Below, piece by piece: positions 31,675 to 41,945 of a stretch of 64,000 bases of DNA (the first letter of the stretch is position 1; every line of letters starts with the position of its first letter). This DNA comes from Symsagittifera roscoffensis. Taxonomy: Eukaryota; Xenacoelomorpha; Acoela; Convolutidae. Below the pieces are notes generated by a model. That model had not been told where the DNA came from. It made no database searches and saw only the letters and a list, made by a program, of their open reading frames with translations. The stretch covers positions 20,197,461 to 20,261,460 of the forward strand of contig NC_087070.1 of the NCBI RefSeq assembly GCF_963678635.1, written 5' to 3'. The position numbers and the translations under genes are program-made.

Positions 31675-32034
31675 TTACACAACCCGACAGTTATCATCGT
31701 TTTCACTTTCGCATTCCTTTTCAGAGCATGAAGATTTTTTAGATTTGTTTCGCTTTTTTCTAAGTTTTTCAGTCACGTCGCAGTTTTTTGCTTTCGTCAA
31801 CGTTTTAATTTTTGTGTAATTGTCCGCCAAGGACTAGAATTCACCAGTTGACAAAAATATTCCTTGTCGATACTTGAAAGTTCCCTCTTCGTCTTTTTTG
31901 TACAATTTGATAAATAGGTAAGTACCGGTCTGTGCGAATGTTTTTGCACCGACTCTAACTAAACGTTTATCATTCGAAGATATATCCCTAAAATCATCGA
32001 AATAGTCTACATCCGTTTCAAGAGAAGCGTACAT
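31675..32034 (-). pseudogene. PC4-like transcription coactivator homologue with in-frame TAG
   Basis: Minus strand. ATG at 32034, TAG at 31834-31836, then the same frame stays open to TAA at 31675. The first 66 codons contain RLVRVG, then YLFIKLYKKDEEGTF and RQGIFLSTGEF, which matches the PC4/SUB1 pattern (strand, R-YY--D-G--kPG-KGIsLt--qW). The part after the TAG is Lys/Ser-rich and acidic at the end (KLRKKRNKSKKSS, SENDD). PC4 proteins bind single-stranded DNA and modulate transcription. The TAG lies right at the end of the conserved core, so a shortened but folded product is possible. Confidence 0.45.
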
Positions 32035-32660
32035 TATAAATGAATAACAACCAACTGGTTTTTAGTGTGGAACGTTGAAGAATGACTGATCACAGTATAC
32101 GAGACAGATCATGCGCTCCCAAATTAAAAATTTTGGTGATAACGTTTACGAGCGCCCTAAGCCATATTGATAAGACTTAATCACCAAGGATATAATTTCT
32201 TTAACGATAAACCTCTTTTTATATGGGTATTTAGTTACTTTTTCCCCCGGCTATACTTTAAAAATCTTCTAGTGTTATTTATTGTGACGGTTATTTTAAT
32301 GACTGTTATTAATCATGGTAATGAATTTCTAACAGCATAACAAAGAATGTCTGGCAATTTATCATGAAAACTTGAATTTGAGTGCTTTCGCCCGTAGCCA
32401 CTATAATAAAGCTATCACATAAATCTAAAAAATCGGGTTTTCACATTCATTCCTAACATGACCTCAGGCGTCATGCTTAAAAGAATGAATAAAATTTGAT
32501 AGCCTCGCCTAGAAAGTTATTAGTTTTGACCTAATTGAACTATGCCACCCCTTTCCTGATCTCATTCTCATTAATAAACTTTTCATACTTTTCATTCTCT
32601 CAATTTCATTTCGGTAGTTCAGTCATTTCATTTTAACAAAACTTTAAACCTCTTCAAGTC
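32035..32660. promoter_or_regulatory. Divergent intergenic region, probable two-way promoter
   Basis: 626 bp between the divergent PC4-like and orphan genes, without ORFs. AT-rich. No clear TATA box placed well for either side. It is the only sequence available to drive both genes outward. Confidence 0.35.
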
Positions 32661-33305
32661 ATGACTAGTCATTTACAAATAATCTCAGTGTCTGATCGAG
32701 AAAGAACAATTATCTACCAAACATACACGAGAGAGTCGATTGCAGTCATCCATCAACAGAAAGAGAGAGTCTCTCCGTCTACAGCAAGTCCGTTCAATGA
32801 CTTGGCTCCCCGAAAAAACGACGAGAATCAAAACGAGGAATGGACTACAAAAAGTCATATCATGCTACCGAACTACCTCCTTGATCACATCGATCTACTT
32901 AGACAGAATCGAAAACGAATGTACGAGAGTTGCACTATTCACGAGAGCTATCCGGCATTAGAAAAGACGGAGATAAGCGACACAACCTCGCTCGAGCAGT
33001 CTCCAAGAAAAATTCTCTTCGCGTATGACTGCGAGTCAAAGCCGTTGTATGAAAATCAGGAGGGATGTTTTCGTGATTATGCAGAGCGCGAAGCGTACTG
33101 GGATATTCCGACAGCAATGTCTCCCGAGTCGTTTGTTAGGGGAGCAGTTTCAACTCCAGAACAATCAACTTCCTATTCGGATGCTAGGGTTTCATCTAGT
33201 GGGGAGAGAATTGATCTAGTCACCCCTGACCTCATTCGAGGCACTCCTCCAAATGCAGCTTGCTATGCGCCAAAAAAGAGAAAACTACAGTTTCGAGGTT
33301 TCTAA
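32661..33305 (+). CDS. Orphan Polinton protein with C-terminal NLS
   Basis: Intact, 214 residues, divergent from the PC4-like gene across a 626-bp spacer. No recognised domain. Polar and acidic middle (EKTEISDTTSLEQSP), a Ser/Thr-Pro-rich segment (TAMSPE, VTPDLIRGTPP), and a C-terminal PKKRKLQFRGF that resembles the SV40-type nuclear localisation signal. Position in the inverted-repeat-bounded block suggests an early regulatory role, which is inference only. Confidence 0.55.
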   Translation: MTSHLQIISVSDRERTIIYQTYTRESIAVIHQQKERVSPSTASPFNDLAPRKNDENQNEEWTTKSHIMLPNYLLDHIDLLRQNRKRMYESCTIHESYPALEKTEISDTTSLEQSPRKILFAYDCESKPLYENQEGCFRDYAEREAYWDIPTAMSPESFVRGAVSTPEQSTSYSDARVSSSGERIDLVTPDLIRGTPPNAACYAPKKRKLQFRGF

Positions 33306-33601
33306 TAACTTAAACAAAAAACTTTCCTTTGTTTCAAATATTATTCCAAGGTTTTATATATTCATTTTTGCTTGATTTGACTTCTAAGCTGTTTTAACAT
33401 TACTGTGTGTATATTTTTGTCTCAGTTTTTATTTTGCTTAATAGATCAATTAAAGTTTGCCCCGTAAAGTTTTCGGCAAAATGTTAGAGAAAAACTAGAA
33501 AAAAATCACAAATCGAGAAAAATTTTATGCTAAAGTTGTTGTTTGAGAAAGAAAGAGAGAGAGAGAGAGATAAATACACTTGCTCAGTAGTGAACCCCAT
33601 T

Positions 33602-33792
33602 TGGAATATCCTTTTCGGGATATTGCTTTCTTTTCAAAAGAAAGATAAATATGGAAGGGTCCAACATTTTCTTGTTGGTAGTCCAACCATATTTATTTGG
33701 CTTTTTTATCAAACACTCTCTGTTCTATCTCTCATCATACTTTGTGCCCGGTGGGGTTAGCCAGGTCTTACGCAAAGTAACAGAGAGTGTTT
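33602..33792 (+). other. Cluster of four inverted repeats, possible structured RNA
   Basis: In order: AATATCC/GGGATATT; CTTTCTTTT/AAAAGAAAG with one central base; TAAATATGG/CCATATTTA enclosing CCAACA/TTGTTGG; and AAACACTCTCTGTT (33711) pairing with AACAGAGAGTGTTT (33779). No coding content. Confidence 0.5.
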
Positions 33793-34406
33793 TAAGCCAT
33801 AAATCTGCATTATATTACATGCATATACATGTTTTGGGTGTAAAACGGACAATTTTTTGGTAAAAATGTGAAAAAAAGAAAATTTATGTTTTTTTTTCGA
33901 AAAATGAACATGACCCTTAACCCTGCTCAGAAATTCATGGCAAATTGATTGAGGGTAGTTTCAATGGATTTGGAGAGAAAAAAATTTTTTCCCAATATTT
34001 TTTTTCAATATTTTCACAAAAATCAGATTTTCTCAAAAAATCACAACTTTTTAAGCGTCTCTTCTCATTGATTGGGCTATAAATGTTTTTTTTTTTAAAT
34101 TTCTACGCTTGTCCTAATTACGTATTAGATAGCTCCTAAAAATTTCAAACCACATTCACTTGAATTTAAAACGAGAACGAATAATTCAAGTTGAAAATGA
34201 AGGAAAAAAGAAGTTAAAAAATTATGTTTTTTATATTTCGAACACGACCAGTAGAACTGTGCTCGAGGTCCCACAAAACTTACTGGTTTTTTTGTTGATA
34301 GATTTAAAAGACACTTTTTTAAACCTTACTTTTCCTTTTTTCACAACATAAAAAGTTTGAGGTTTTCCTTTAGTTTGAAAAAAAAAATTCACTTGAAATT
34401 ACAGAA

Positions 34407-34511
34407 CGGGAGGCGTTCCCGAGGAGCGTAGCGACGAGCAACGCCGGGTTAGCTATTGCCCCTTAAACCAAACGGCCATGCCTTAATATTTCGAAGGACA
34501 TGATATGAAAT
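34407..34511 (-). repeat. 105-bp internal inverted repeat, right copy
   Basis: Inverted copy of 30855-30959. Lies in the otherwise gene-free stretch upstream of polB. The two copies bracket 3.45 kb containing the HUH-like, PC4-like and NLS-bearing orphan genes. Confidence 0.9.
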
Positions 34512-36251
34512 GTTTCACGGGACACTGAATGACATGAAGGAAACTTTGATTCCGATATCTTTTACACATTCAAATGACAATCTATGCTTATCATGCATCG
34601 GTAACTATCAAGGTATCAAATTTGCAAAATTTTCATTTTTTAAGTTTACTATTTTATTTCAACTTAATTAGTTAGTTGAGGGCTTTACTTTCTGAATACT
34701 TTTATCTCATGTTTCTACTTTTTATTATACCTATTTACGCAAACCAAGAAGTGGGCTTGAAATCATTAGGAAATTACTGTTTCACGGTTAAAATTAGTCA
34801 GAAAAAGTTTTAGGCTCTATCTGAATCATTCTAAGCTTTAAATTTTGTAATTTAGTGCTGAAATGTTAATTGAAAGTCTAAACCAGTCCCCTAAAAAATG
34901 CAAAAACTTTATCGCTAACCCTTAAAATTAACAGCAAAAGTTGGAGGCTGTATATGAATCAGTTTTTAGTATACAAAACCCCATGCACTTGAGCCGAGTG
35001 ATGAGACATACAGAGCTTAAAGCTAGAATAAAGCCTGTTTTGGAAAGGAAAGTACTTATTGTCAAGACGGCGAAGTATAACTCTCGTTAATGGCTTCTAC
35101 TTGCCCTTACCCGCAAAGTTTTTTGGTGCTAGTCACTTCTCGCTTTTGCTTTTTCATTACCAGTTCTACTTCTCGAAACTCTCCTGAATTACTCCAGTAA
35201 CTTCAACAAACAATGCCGAACTCTACTTCTATCGCGACACCTGTTCCTTGCCAGCAGTGCGGAAAAATACTGAGCTCTAAAAGGAACTTGAGAAGACATG
35301 AGCAAAAAGTTCACAAGATCCTTCCTCCCCCTCCTCCTCAAACTGCTTGCGATGAGTGTCTCGAATCATTCGAGAGTTTGTCGGAAGCCCGAGAGCACGT
35401 CGAGCTGGTACATGACATGACTTCGAATAGTCATTGTATCTATTGCCATACAATATTTCTCACCGCGGAAAGCTATGGACAACACTTGCTGAAGAAGCAC
35501 GCATTGCCAGTTCGGGACGGCATTGAGACGACGTCTTCCGCTGCCCCAACGGAAAGCGCGTTCAGAGGTAAATTGCGTCAATACGATCTCAAAGTTGGTG
35601 AAAAAGAAATGGATTTGCTTCAAGTCATGATGCAAAACAAGGAGGAAATAGATGCTCTCATACTGGAAAGGGTCAAAGAGGGTCGAACAAGGTGCAATTC
35701 CACGTGGAAGTGGGAATGATCAAAATTCCCACTGTGCAAGACGGACGCAGTGGAAACTTCGAAAGGACCATGCTGTTTCTGAACACTAAGACATTGACAG
35801 TGTACTTCGAGGGAATAGCTGGGGATCAATTCTTGGAACTGATTGAACATATGGTCAACCAAGTCAATTCGTTCTCTTCTCATGGTAGCGGATGGATTAT
35901 TGACAGAATTGAAAAATTCCAAATCAGTTTCGCGGTCTTCTCACCAATAAGAGCAGGATCCTACCTCGAGCTACTTGATGCACTCAGCGCAGCATCTACT
36001 CTGCTCACAAATATCAACACTAAAGATGATGACCGTTGCTTTCTCTACTGCTTTGTTGCCGCATATCACAATGTAAATGAGCCGGCCCTCTACCCCACAT
36101 CTAGACGGTGGCTGGAGAAAAACAAAGTCTCAACCTAAAATCTGGACAAAGAAGGAATTGTGAAAATCAATGGGGAATACGAAATGCCAATGGGTCTGAT
36201 GGATATGGACAGATTTGAAAAGTTGAACAATTGTCAAATCAACGTCTTCCG

Positions 36252-36372
36252 GTAAGCAAATTCTAATTGCCTTCTAAAAATTTTAAAATTCCTTCATAAA
36301 TGTTCTTCACCTATTCAAACACCCTTTTTATTTCATTCCAAACCTAGGTATAAAAATTGTTTTTCTGTTCAG
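36252..36372 (+). other. Predicted spliceosomal intron 1 of polB (121 bp)
   Basis: Donor CCG|GTAAGC and acceptor TTTCTGTTCAG|ATAC. Removal rejoins an Arg codon in phase 2 and connects LNNCQINVF to YNDGELLPIRVS, which is contiguous in Polinton polymerases. The intron itself has stops in frame. Confidence 0.75.
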
Positions 36373-38936
36373 ATACAATGATGGCGAATTGTTGCCCATA
36401 AGAGTATCGAGCAGATTCACTACTAGCCTGATTGTGGACTTGTTGCTGCTGACAGATGGATCAAAATATCACTATGTGTTGATAAGTGATCTCCAGAAAC
36501 TGGTCGAGTACGTGCGGCACAAAGTGCACCGATTTCAATCTGAGGTTTGTCGCAAATGTTTCCACACATGCGCTTCATTCGAAACTCTGAGAAGACATCA
36601 AGAACTGTGCTACCAAGACGAAGATGTCGTCATAACAATGCCCAAGCCGGGAAAAGATGAGCACAAGTTCAAAAACTTAACAGCTCGTTGGTACGTACCC
36701 GGAGTAATCTACTTTGATTTGGAGTCACTGCTCTTACCAGTATACGGACCGCAACCTGATCTAGCATGCAAGCAATGGAAATCCATCAACCGTGCGGCTA
36801 CGCGTTAGCAGTAATCGAATTTGGGAAAAAAGACCTGTTAAAGTTTGAGCTTAAAAGAGGACCGAATGTGATGGAAGAGCTAATTAGCTCCCTTGAATCG
36901 TTAGCGAGACAAATTTACGTAGAAAAAAGGAAATATTACACTTTCACTGGTATAACAGACCAGGAACGGGAAGATGCTACAATTTGTTGGATATGCGAGA
37001 ATGATTTTTCCGACAATGATCAAGTGGTACTTGATCATTGCCATTACACCAACAAGTTCCTGGGTTAGGCACACAATGAGTGTAACGTTAATAGAAAAAC
37101 AACAAATTACATTCCAGTGGTAGCTCATAATTTGTCAAATTATGATTTACACTTTATAATCAAAGCGCTGGCAAAAAGCGATTCGGAAAACACTTTTTCC
37201 GTAATACCCGCATCTGAAGAAAAATATATATCCTTGACAATCTCAGTATATATAAAAACGTACACGGACAAAAACGGCAAAATCAAAAAACTCTACGAAA
37301 ATCTGAGGTTCATCGAATCGTATAGGTTCATGCTAGCATCGTTGGCAAATCTTGTCGATAATTTGCCCAACGAAAAGTTTTTTCTGCTGGAGAACTATTT
37401 TGAAAAACTCGGCCACTCACCTGAAAAAGTCAGTCTGTTGAAACAGAAAGGGCATTACCCCTACTCATACTTCAACTCATTCGAAAAATTCCGAGAAACT
37501 TGCCTTCCCCCACGAGCAATGTGGAAAAATAGTCTAACACGAGGGGATGTGAGTGTTTCAAGAAGCGAGTACAATCATGCCCTTAAAGTTTTCACCGATC
37601 TGAAGTGTGGCTCACTTGGTGATTACCACGACTTGTACTTGACTACAGATGTGCTATTGCTTGCTTCCGTTTTCGAAGCTTTTCGGGAAGTTTGCTATCA
37701 AACATACGGGCTGGATTGCGCCTGTTACTTCACGGCAAGTAACCTTTCCGGGGACGCCTTTTAAAAAGTTTGTAAGCCCGAACTGAAACTCTTAACGGAC
37801 AGTGAACATCTGGACCTTGTGCAGCGAATGATACGAGGAGGCATGTCGTCGGTCTATGCGCACCGATTTTACAAAGCAAACAATAAATACCTCGACGATT
37901 TTTCGCCCTCAGAACCATCAAGCTACATCCTCAATATTGATAAAAACAATTTGTACGGGGGGATAATGAAACACTGCCCTTTGCAATTAAACGATTTTTC
38001 AATAGTTGAAAAAAGTCTGGCAGACATACTGCTCACCAGCGAAACCTCAGAGTGGGGTTATATAGTTGAAGTCAATTTAACCATACCCCAAGAGCTTCAC
38101 GACTTCTTTGCTGATTACCCCCTTGCCCCCTCTCGTGAAGTAGTGGACATCGGTGCAATGAGCAACGAGCAAGTCGACATGTTGGGAAAATTGGGAATCA
38201 CCACACTGCCAAAAGTGCCAAAGCTTCTACAGACCTTGCATTCTGAAGAAGGTTATGTTTTGCACTACCTTACCCTAAAATTGTACCATGAGCTGCGAAT
38301 GGAAATAACTCACCTCGGAAAAGTTCTTCAGTTCCGCCAAAGTTACTGGATGGCACCCTTTGTCGACCTCAACACCCGCCTACGAAAAGCCGCGGTAAAT
38401 AAATTCCAGGAGAACTTCTACAAGCTAATTGTTGATTCAGCTTTCGGTAAGACAATGGAGTCTAAGTTAGGAAGAAAGAAGCTGGAGATTGTAAGGAATG
38501 AGAGAGAACTTTTACAAAAAACAGCTCTGAGCACAATGAAAAGCTTTCAAATCATTGACGATCAATTAGCCACAATTAGCTTTTCAGTAACAAAAATATT
38601 GTGGGATAAACCTATGATAGTTGGTGCGACCATCCTAGACCTCGCCAAGCGTTTCATGTTTCAGTTTCATTATCAAAAAATTGAAACCAAATCTAAACTT
38701 GGAACTCCTTTACTCCGACACGGATAGTTTTATTTACGCTATAAAAACTGATGACGTTTACCGAGACTTGGAGAAAATAAAAGCTGATTTCGACTTTTCA
38801 AATTACGATAAGGACCATTTCTTGTACGAAGATACCAACAAGAAAGTTGTGCTGAAGTTCAAAGACGAGACTGGTGGGAAGCCGATCAGAAAATTCATCG
38901 CCCTAAAACCGAAACTATATTCGGTCGTCCTTAATG

Positions 38937-39265
38937 GTAAATAAAATTTAAGCCACCCTTCCACCCCCCATTCCTACCTTTTACAGAACAAAATTACCAT
39001 CACCAACCTACCCACACCCCTTAATTTGTTGCATTAAACTATGGGCATTTAGCTGATTTAGGCAACATTATACAATGTTGCCTAAACGTTGATTTATCTG
39101 ACAACATATTCCCTCTTTTTTCCTCTTTTTTAATCATAATTTAGAGTCTTCTGCTCTTTTTTGGTAAAATCAATCAATTTTTGTTCGGTATAAATTGAGT
39201 TGCTGAAGTGAAATGAAGCTATCCCCTACGTTGTAGAAAAGAATAATAATTTTGCTTCTGTTTAG
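38937..39265 (+). other. Predicted spliceosomal intron 2 of polB (329 bp)
   Basis: Donor AATG|GTAAAT and acceptor CTTCTGTTTAG|AAGG. Removal joins KPKLYSVVLN to EGTQKLSAKGIKRS in phase 1, matching the family's KxY...KGVK order. The intron is AT-rich with stops in all frames. Confidence 0.75.
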
Positions 39266-39540
39266 AAGGCACTCAAAAATTGAGTGCCAAAGGAATTAAA
39301 CGGAGTGCACAGAGAGAACTGGTCCACCAAACCTTCAGGGACACATTATTCACTGGAAAAACAATGAGATCGTACAAGTATAATATAGTTTCGAAAGGTC
39401 ACACCAATATGACAGTGAAACAAAACAAACTTGCATTATCACCATTCGACTCAAAACGTTTTCTACTTTTCGACGGAATTTCGACAGTGCCCTTTGGCCA
39501 TAAAGCCGCTGAAGAAAATGCTTTTCTAGAAGACATTTAA

Positions 39541-39735
39541 ATGGACACCGAGTGGGCCAACTCATACAATGAAACTGATAACAGTTCTCCCGATTTTACA
39601 CTTCCGGATTGGGGATTTTTACAGCGGCCCTACTCAGAAGCAGAGCTGCAAGAAGAAGAAGAAGCTTCTAGTAGCCGAGTCCGTGAACGTCCCTCTATAA
39701 AAAACCCATTTATTTCTGATTTATTTATTATCTGA
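39541..39735 (+). CDS. Small acidic ORF directly after polB
   Basis: 64 codons whose ATG abuts the polB stop. Contains LPDWGFLQRPYSE and an acidic Glu run. No family recognised. It could be a real small gene or a former polB tail. Confidence 0.25.
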   Translation: MDTEWANSYNETDNSSPDFTLPDWGFLQRPYSEAELQEEEEASSSRVRERPSIKNPFISDLFII

Positions 39736-40156
39736 AGCTTCAGAAGAACGACCATCTAAAAACAGCGCAAAGAAAACCAAAACAATAAACATTAAAGTCT
39801 GAAACATATATTTTCAGATGATTTTTACTGTTCGTCCTTTTTATACTTCGACTTGTATATGTTTTGGTTTTTACCAATATACAACTAATAAAATACTCGT
39901 ATTGAGCTCAATCACTGTTTTAACATAAATAGCTTCAGGCAAATAAACTAGTAGACGCAAACCAAGTGTTAATTCAAACAAATGTGTGAAATCCTTAGGC
40001 TTGTTTTCAATACCAACTTTTAATAGCATGACAAATCTTTGACGAAAAGAAAGAAAGCCAGGAAATGATATCCACATGAAACTATGACGAAAAAGAAAAG
40101 TTCAGGATTTAGGAAGATTAATTTTAATTATCGCGGGAAAAGGGACCGCTTTAAAA

Positions 40157-40392
40157 GGAATTAGAAGGAATTATTGTATCGCGTCCCGGTTGTTGAGCTC
40201 AGCTTAACAAGATCCTAAGGAGGGGGTCTTTTACTTTAGGGGTGGGAACTTGCGATCATTTACAAAATCCTAGGATAGGGGTCCTCCAAAAATTTAAGGA
40301 CCCCTTTCCTAGGATTTTGCTTTACGTGAGGACCCCCCCCCCCCTTAGGAAGGACCCCCCCCTTAGGATCCGGGACACGATACAATACTACT
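40157..40392 (-). repeat. Polinton right terminal inverted repeat
   Basis: Inverted copy of the left repeat, ending CAATACTACT. It has the same nested arms, with slightly changed outer sequence (GTATCGCGTCCCGG at 40175-40188, against ACACGATAC at the very end). Confidence 0.9.
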
Positions 40393-40398
40393 GATGAA
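40393..40398. repeat. Right 6-bp target site duplication (GATGAA)
   Basis: GATGAA follows the right Polinton end. Its continuation (GACCTGCAGCTGCTA) matches the related repeat near 18,497, where the sequence after a single GATGAA is GACATGCAGCTGCTA. Confidence 0.9.
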
Positions 40399-40740
40399 GA
40401 CCTGCAGCTGCTATGTGTCGGCTCAAAAAATGGTCAAGGCAAATTTTAATTTTAAATTTTGAAAACATAGATCATGTTGATACAAAAAATCACCGAATCT
40501 ATATTTTGAAATTCTTGGCTGTCATAAATCGTTTGCTGTTATGATTGTGGTTTCTTTTTTGTTTTCACATAAATTCTCAAATTTTTTTTTTTACTGTTTT
40601 AATCGGTTTCAAGTTCTAAGTTTGCAAAAAAGCGTTCGTGAAGTATATCTATTGTCGTGCTGGAAATTTATCGTTCATATTGTGAGAGGATTCAGCTGAT
40701 CGAAAAAAAGGCCCAAAAAGAGGCCATGGCTCTTTTTCCT

Positions 40741-40762
40741 CCCCCCCCCCCCCCCCCCCCCC
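40741..40762. repeat. Poly-C run (22 bases)
   Basis: Uninterrupted C tract following GGCTCTTTTTCCT, the start of a family B/C-like repeat. Confidence 0.9.
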
Positions 40763-40801
40763 ACCTGCGAATTTTTATATTTGATGTTACATTTCATTTT
40801 G

Positions 40802-41028
40802 TCGGCTCTTTTCCAGTTCCCCCCCCCCCCTTTCAAATTCAATACTGAAAAATCTATTTAACATTGTCACAATGCAATGAAATTTGGCGTGGTGAACAAA
40901 TCGACAATTCTGAACAGATTTGTTCTTCATACTTTACAGCGTAACATCGCGCATTTAGCCGTAATAACATGTAAAACAAACATAAAATTCGATATTTTGA
41001 AAGGGGGGGAAACTGGAAAAGAGCCATT
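40802..41028. repeat. Family B short repeat (copy 2)
   Basis: Starts GGCTCTTTTCCAGTTCCCCC and ends GAAACTGGAAAAGAGCC, with the same interior as the copy at 4,878. Confidence 0.75.
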
Positions 41029-41149
41029 TTGTCCAATTAACATGAAAATTGACATGTAGACTGATTAGGCCATGACAAACATATTTGGTCTTCATAATTA
41101 ACCTTGTAAAACCACTCGTTAGACCATAAACTGCATGTTTGAGTGATGT

Positions 41150-41200
<51 letters not shown>

Positions 41201-41220
41201 CAGAGACGAGGCCATTTCTT
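41029..41220 (-). repeat. Family C short repeat (inverted copy) with a 49-base G run
   Basis: Carries ATGACAAACATATTTGGTC and the family interior, and ends in an uninterrupted G run at 41,150-41,198. Confidence 0.7.
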
Positions 41221-41730
41221 GTAAAACCAAACAAAAAACGTTAAAACAATAGTGCAGCAAAGTGCTCAAAAATCTTGGTCAAAAAATTGTCAAAAAATTG
41301 GAATTATCCCACCTCAGAGAGCCAAAGTTCGCTGATTTAAGATTTTTGCAGATCTTGCTTAAATCTAATTTTATCTCACTCTTCTCTGATGTGATTTTCG
41401 GGATACTTTTTTTTCGAGGATTTGAATGTTTTCAATTTTGTTGAACGCGTTATCGGTTAACAAACAAAATTGGCTAAAGAATTTTTGTAAAGACTGTAAT
41501 TTTTTCAAGCGCAAACTCTTCCAGCTTTTTTCAGCGGTATTTTAAATAAATCGTCTACATCCTTGCGTCAGTTAGAGAACCAACATCATTTGTAGCCTTC
41601 ATTATGCGCAAAAGAAGTTAGATATGCAAAAATTTAGATATGCGCACGATGTGAAAAAGAAGTTAGATTTGTTGACACGTTTTTGATCAAAACAGGAATG
41701 GTTAACAGTATAAAGTTATACTAAACTAAA

Positions 41731-41945
41731 TGGCTCTTTTTCCCCCCCACCTTTCAAAATACCGAGTTTTATGTTTGTTTTACGTGTTATTACGGCTAAA
41801 TGCGTGATGTTACGCTGTAAAGTATGAAGAACAAATCTGTTCACAGTTGTCGATTTGTTCACTACGCCAAATTTCATTGCATTATGACAACGTTAAATAA
41901 GCTTTTCAAAGTTGAATTTGAGAGGGGGGAAACTGGAAAAGAGCC
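41731..41945. repeat. Family B short repeat (copy 3)
   Basis: Starts GGCTCTTTTTCCCCCCCACC and ends GAAACTGGAAAAGAGCC. Confidence 0.75.

Larger units (their letters stand above)
33306..35212. other. Gene-free 1.9-kb leader upstream of polB
   Basis: Holds a GA-repeat tract (about 33534-33562), four consecutive inverted repeats (33602-33792) and the right copy of the 105-bp inverted repeat. Otherwise it is AT-rich sequence with no convincing ORF. Probably regulatory for polB. Confidence 0.5.
35213..39540 (+). pseudogene. Protein-primed DNA polymerase B (pPolB) with two introns, disabled
   Basis: Inferred exons 35213-36251, 36373-38936 and 39266-39540. N-terminus: three C2H2 fingers (C13/C16/H29/H34, C46/C49/H62/H67, C75/C78/H91/H96). 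Then the Polinton AFRGKLRQYDL block, another zinc-binding stretch (CRKCFHTC...HQELC), exonuclease motif I YFDLES (about 36711), an inserted Cys/His HNH-like block CWICEND...DHCH...HNECN (36985-37086), Exo II HNLSNYD, Exo III YLTTDVLLL, polymerase A DKNNLYG, B-like KLIVDSAFGK, C YSDTDS (about 38711) and the C-terminal RSYKYNI block. Disabling changes: frameshifts near 35690, 36780 and 38690, and stops at 36136 (TAA), 37066 (TAG) and 37762 (TAA). Its role would be protein-primed replication of the element. Confidence 0.9.
22152..40392 (+). mobile_element. Complete Polinton (Maverick) element, 18,241 bp
   Basis: The ends are AGTAGTATTG...CAATACTACT, with terminal inverted repeats of about 237 bp. 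It is flanked on both sides by GATGAA (22146-22151 and 40393-40398), the 6-bp target duplication and AG...CT termini known for Polintons. The flanks rejoin into one dispersed repeat, and a related copy near 18,430-18,550 shows the site with a single GATGAA. It encodes the Polinton hallmark set: protein-primed polB, DDE integrase, packaging ATPase, adenain-like protease, major capsid protein and penton. Length is typical for the class. Six genes carry stops or frameshifts, so this copy is probably not autonomous as sequenced. Polintons are regarded as transposons that may also form virions. Confidence 0.95.

Noticed and set aside
29525-31836. TAG codons inside two Polinton genes as a sign of stop-codon reassignment
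   Set aside because: Other genes of the element carry TAA and TGA lesions and frameshifts too, and intact genes end normally. Ordinary decay or sequencing error is simpler.
30855-34511. Integrated densovirus bounded by the 105-bp inverted repeats
   Set aside because: The block lacks a superfamily 3 helicase and a parvoviral capsid gene. Only an HUH-like motif is present.
41150-41198. Telomere or origin
   Set aside because: A pure G run inside a dispersed repeat, with no telomeric hexamers.
40955-41269. Proline-rich minus-strand ORF
   Set aside because: Translation of a poly-G run within a repeat.
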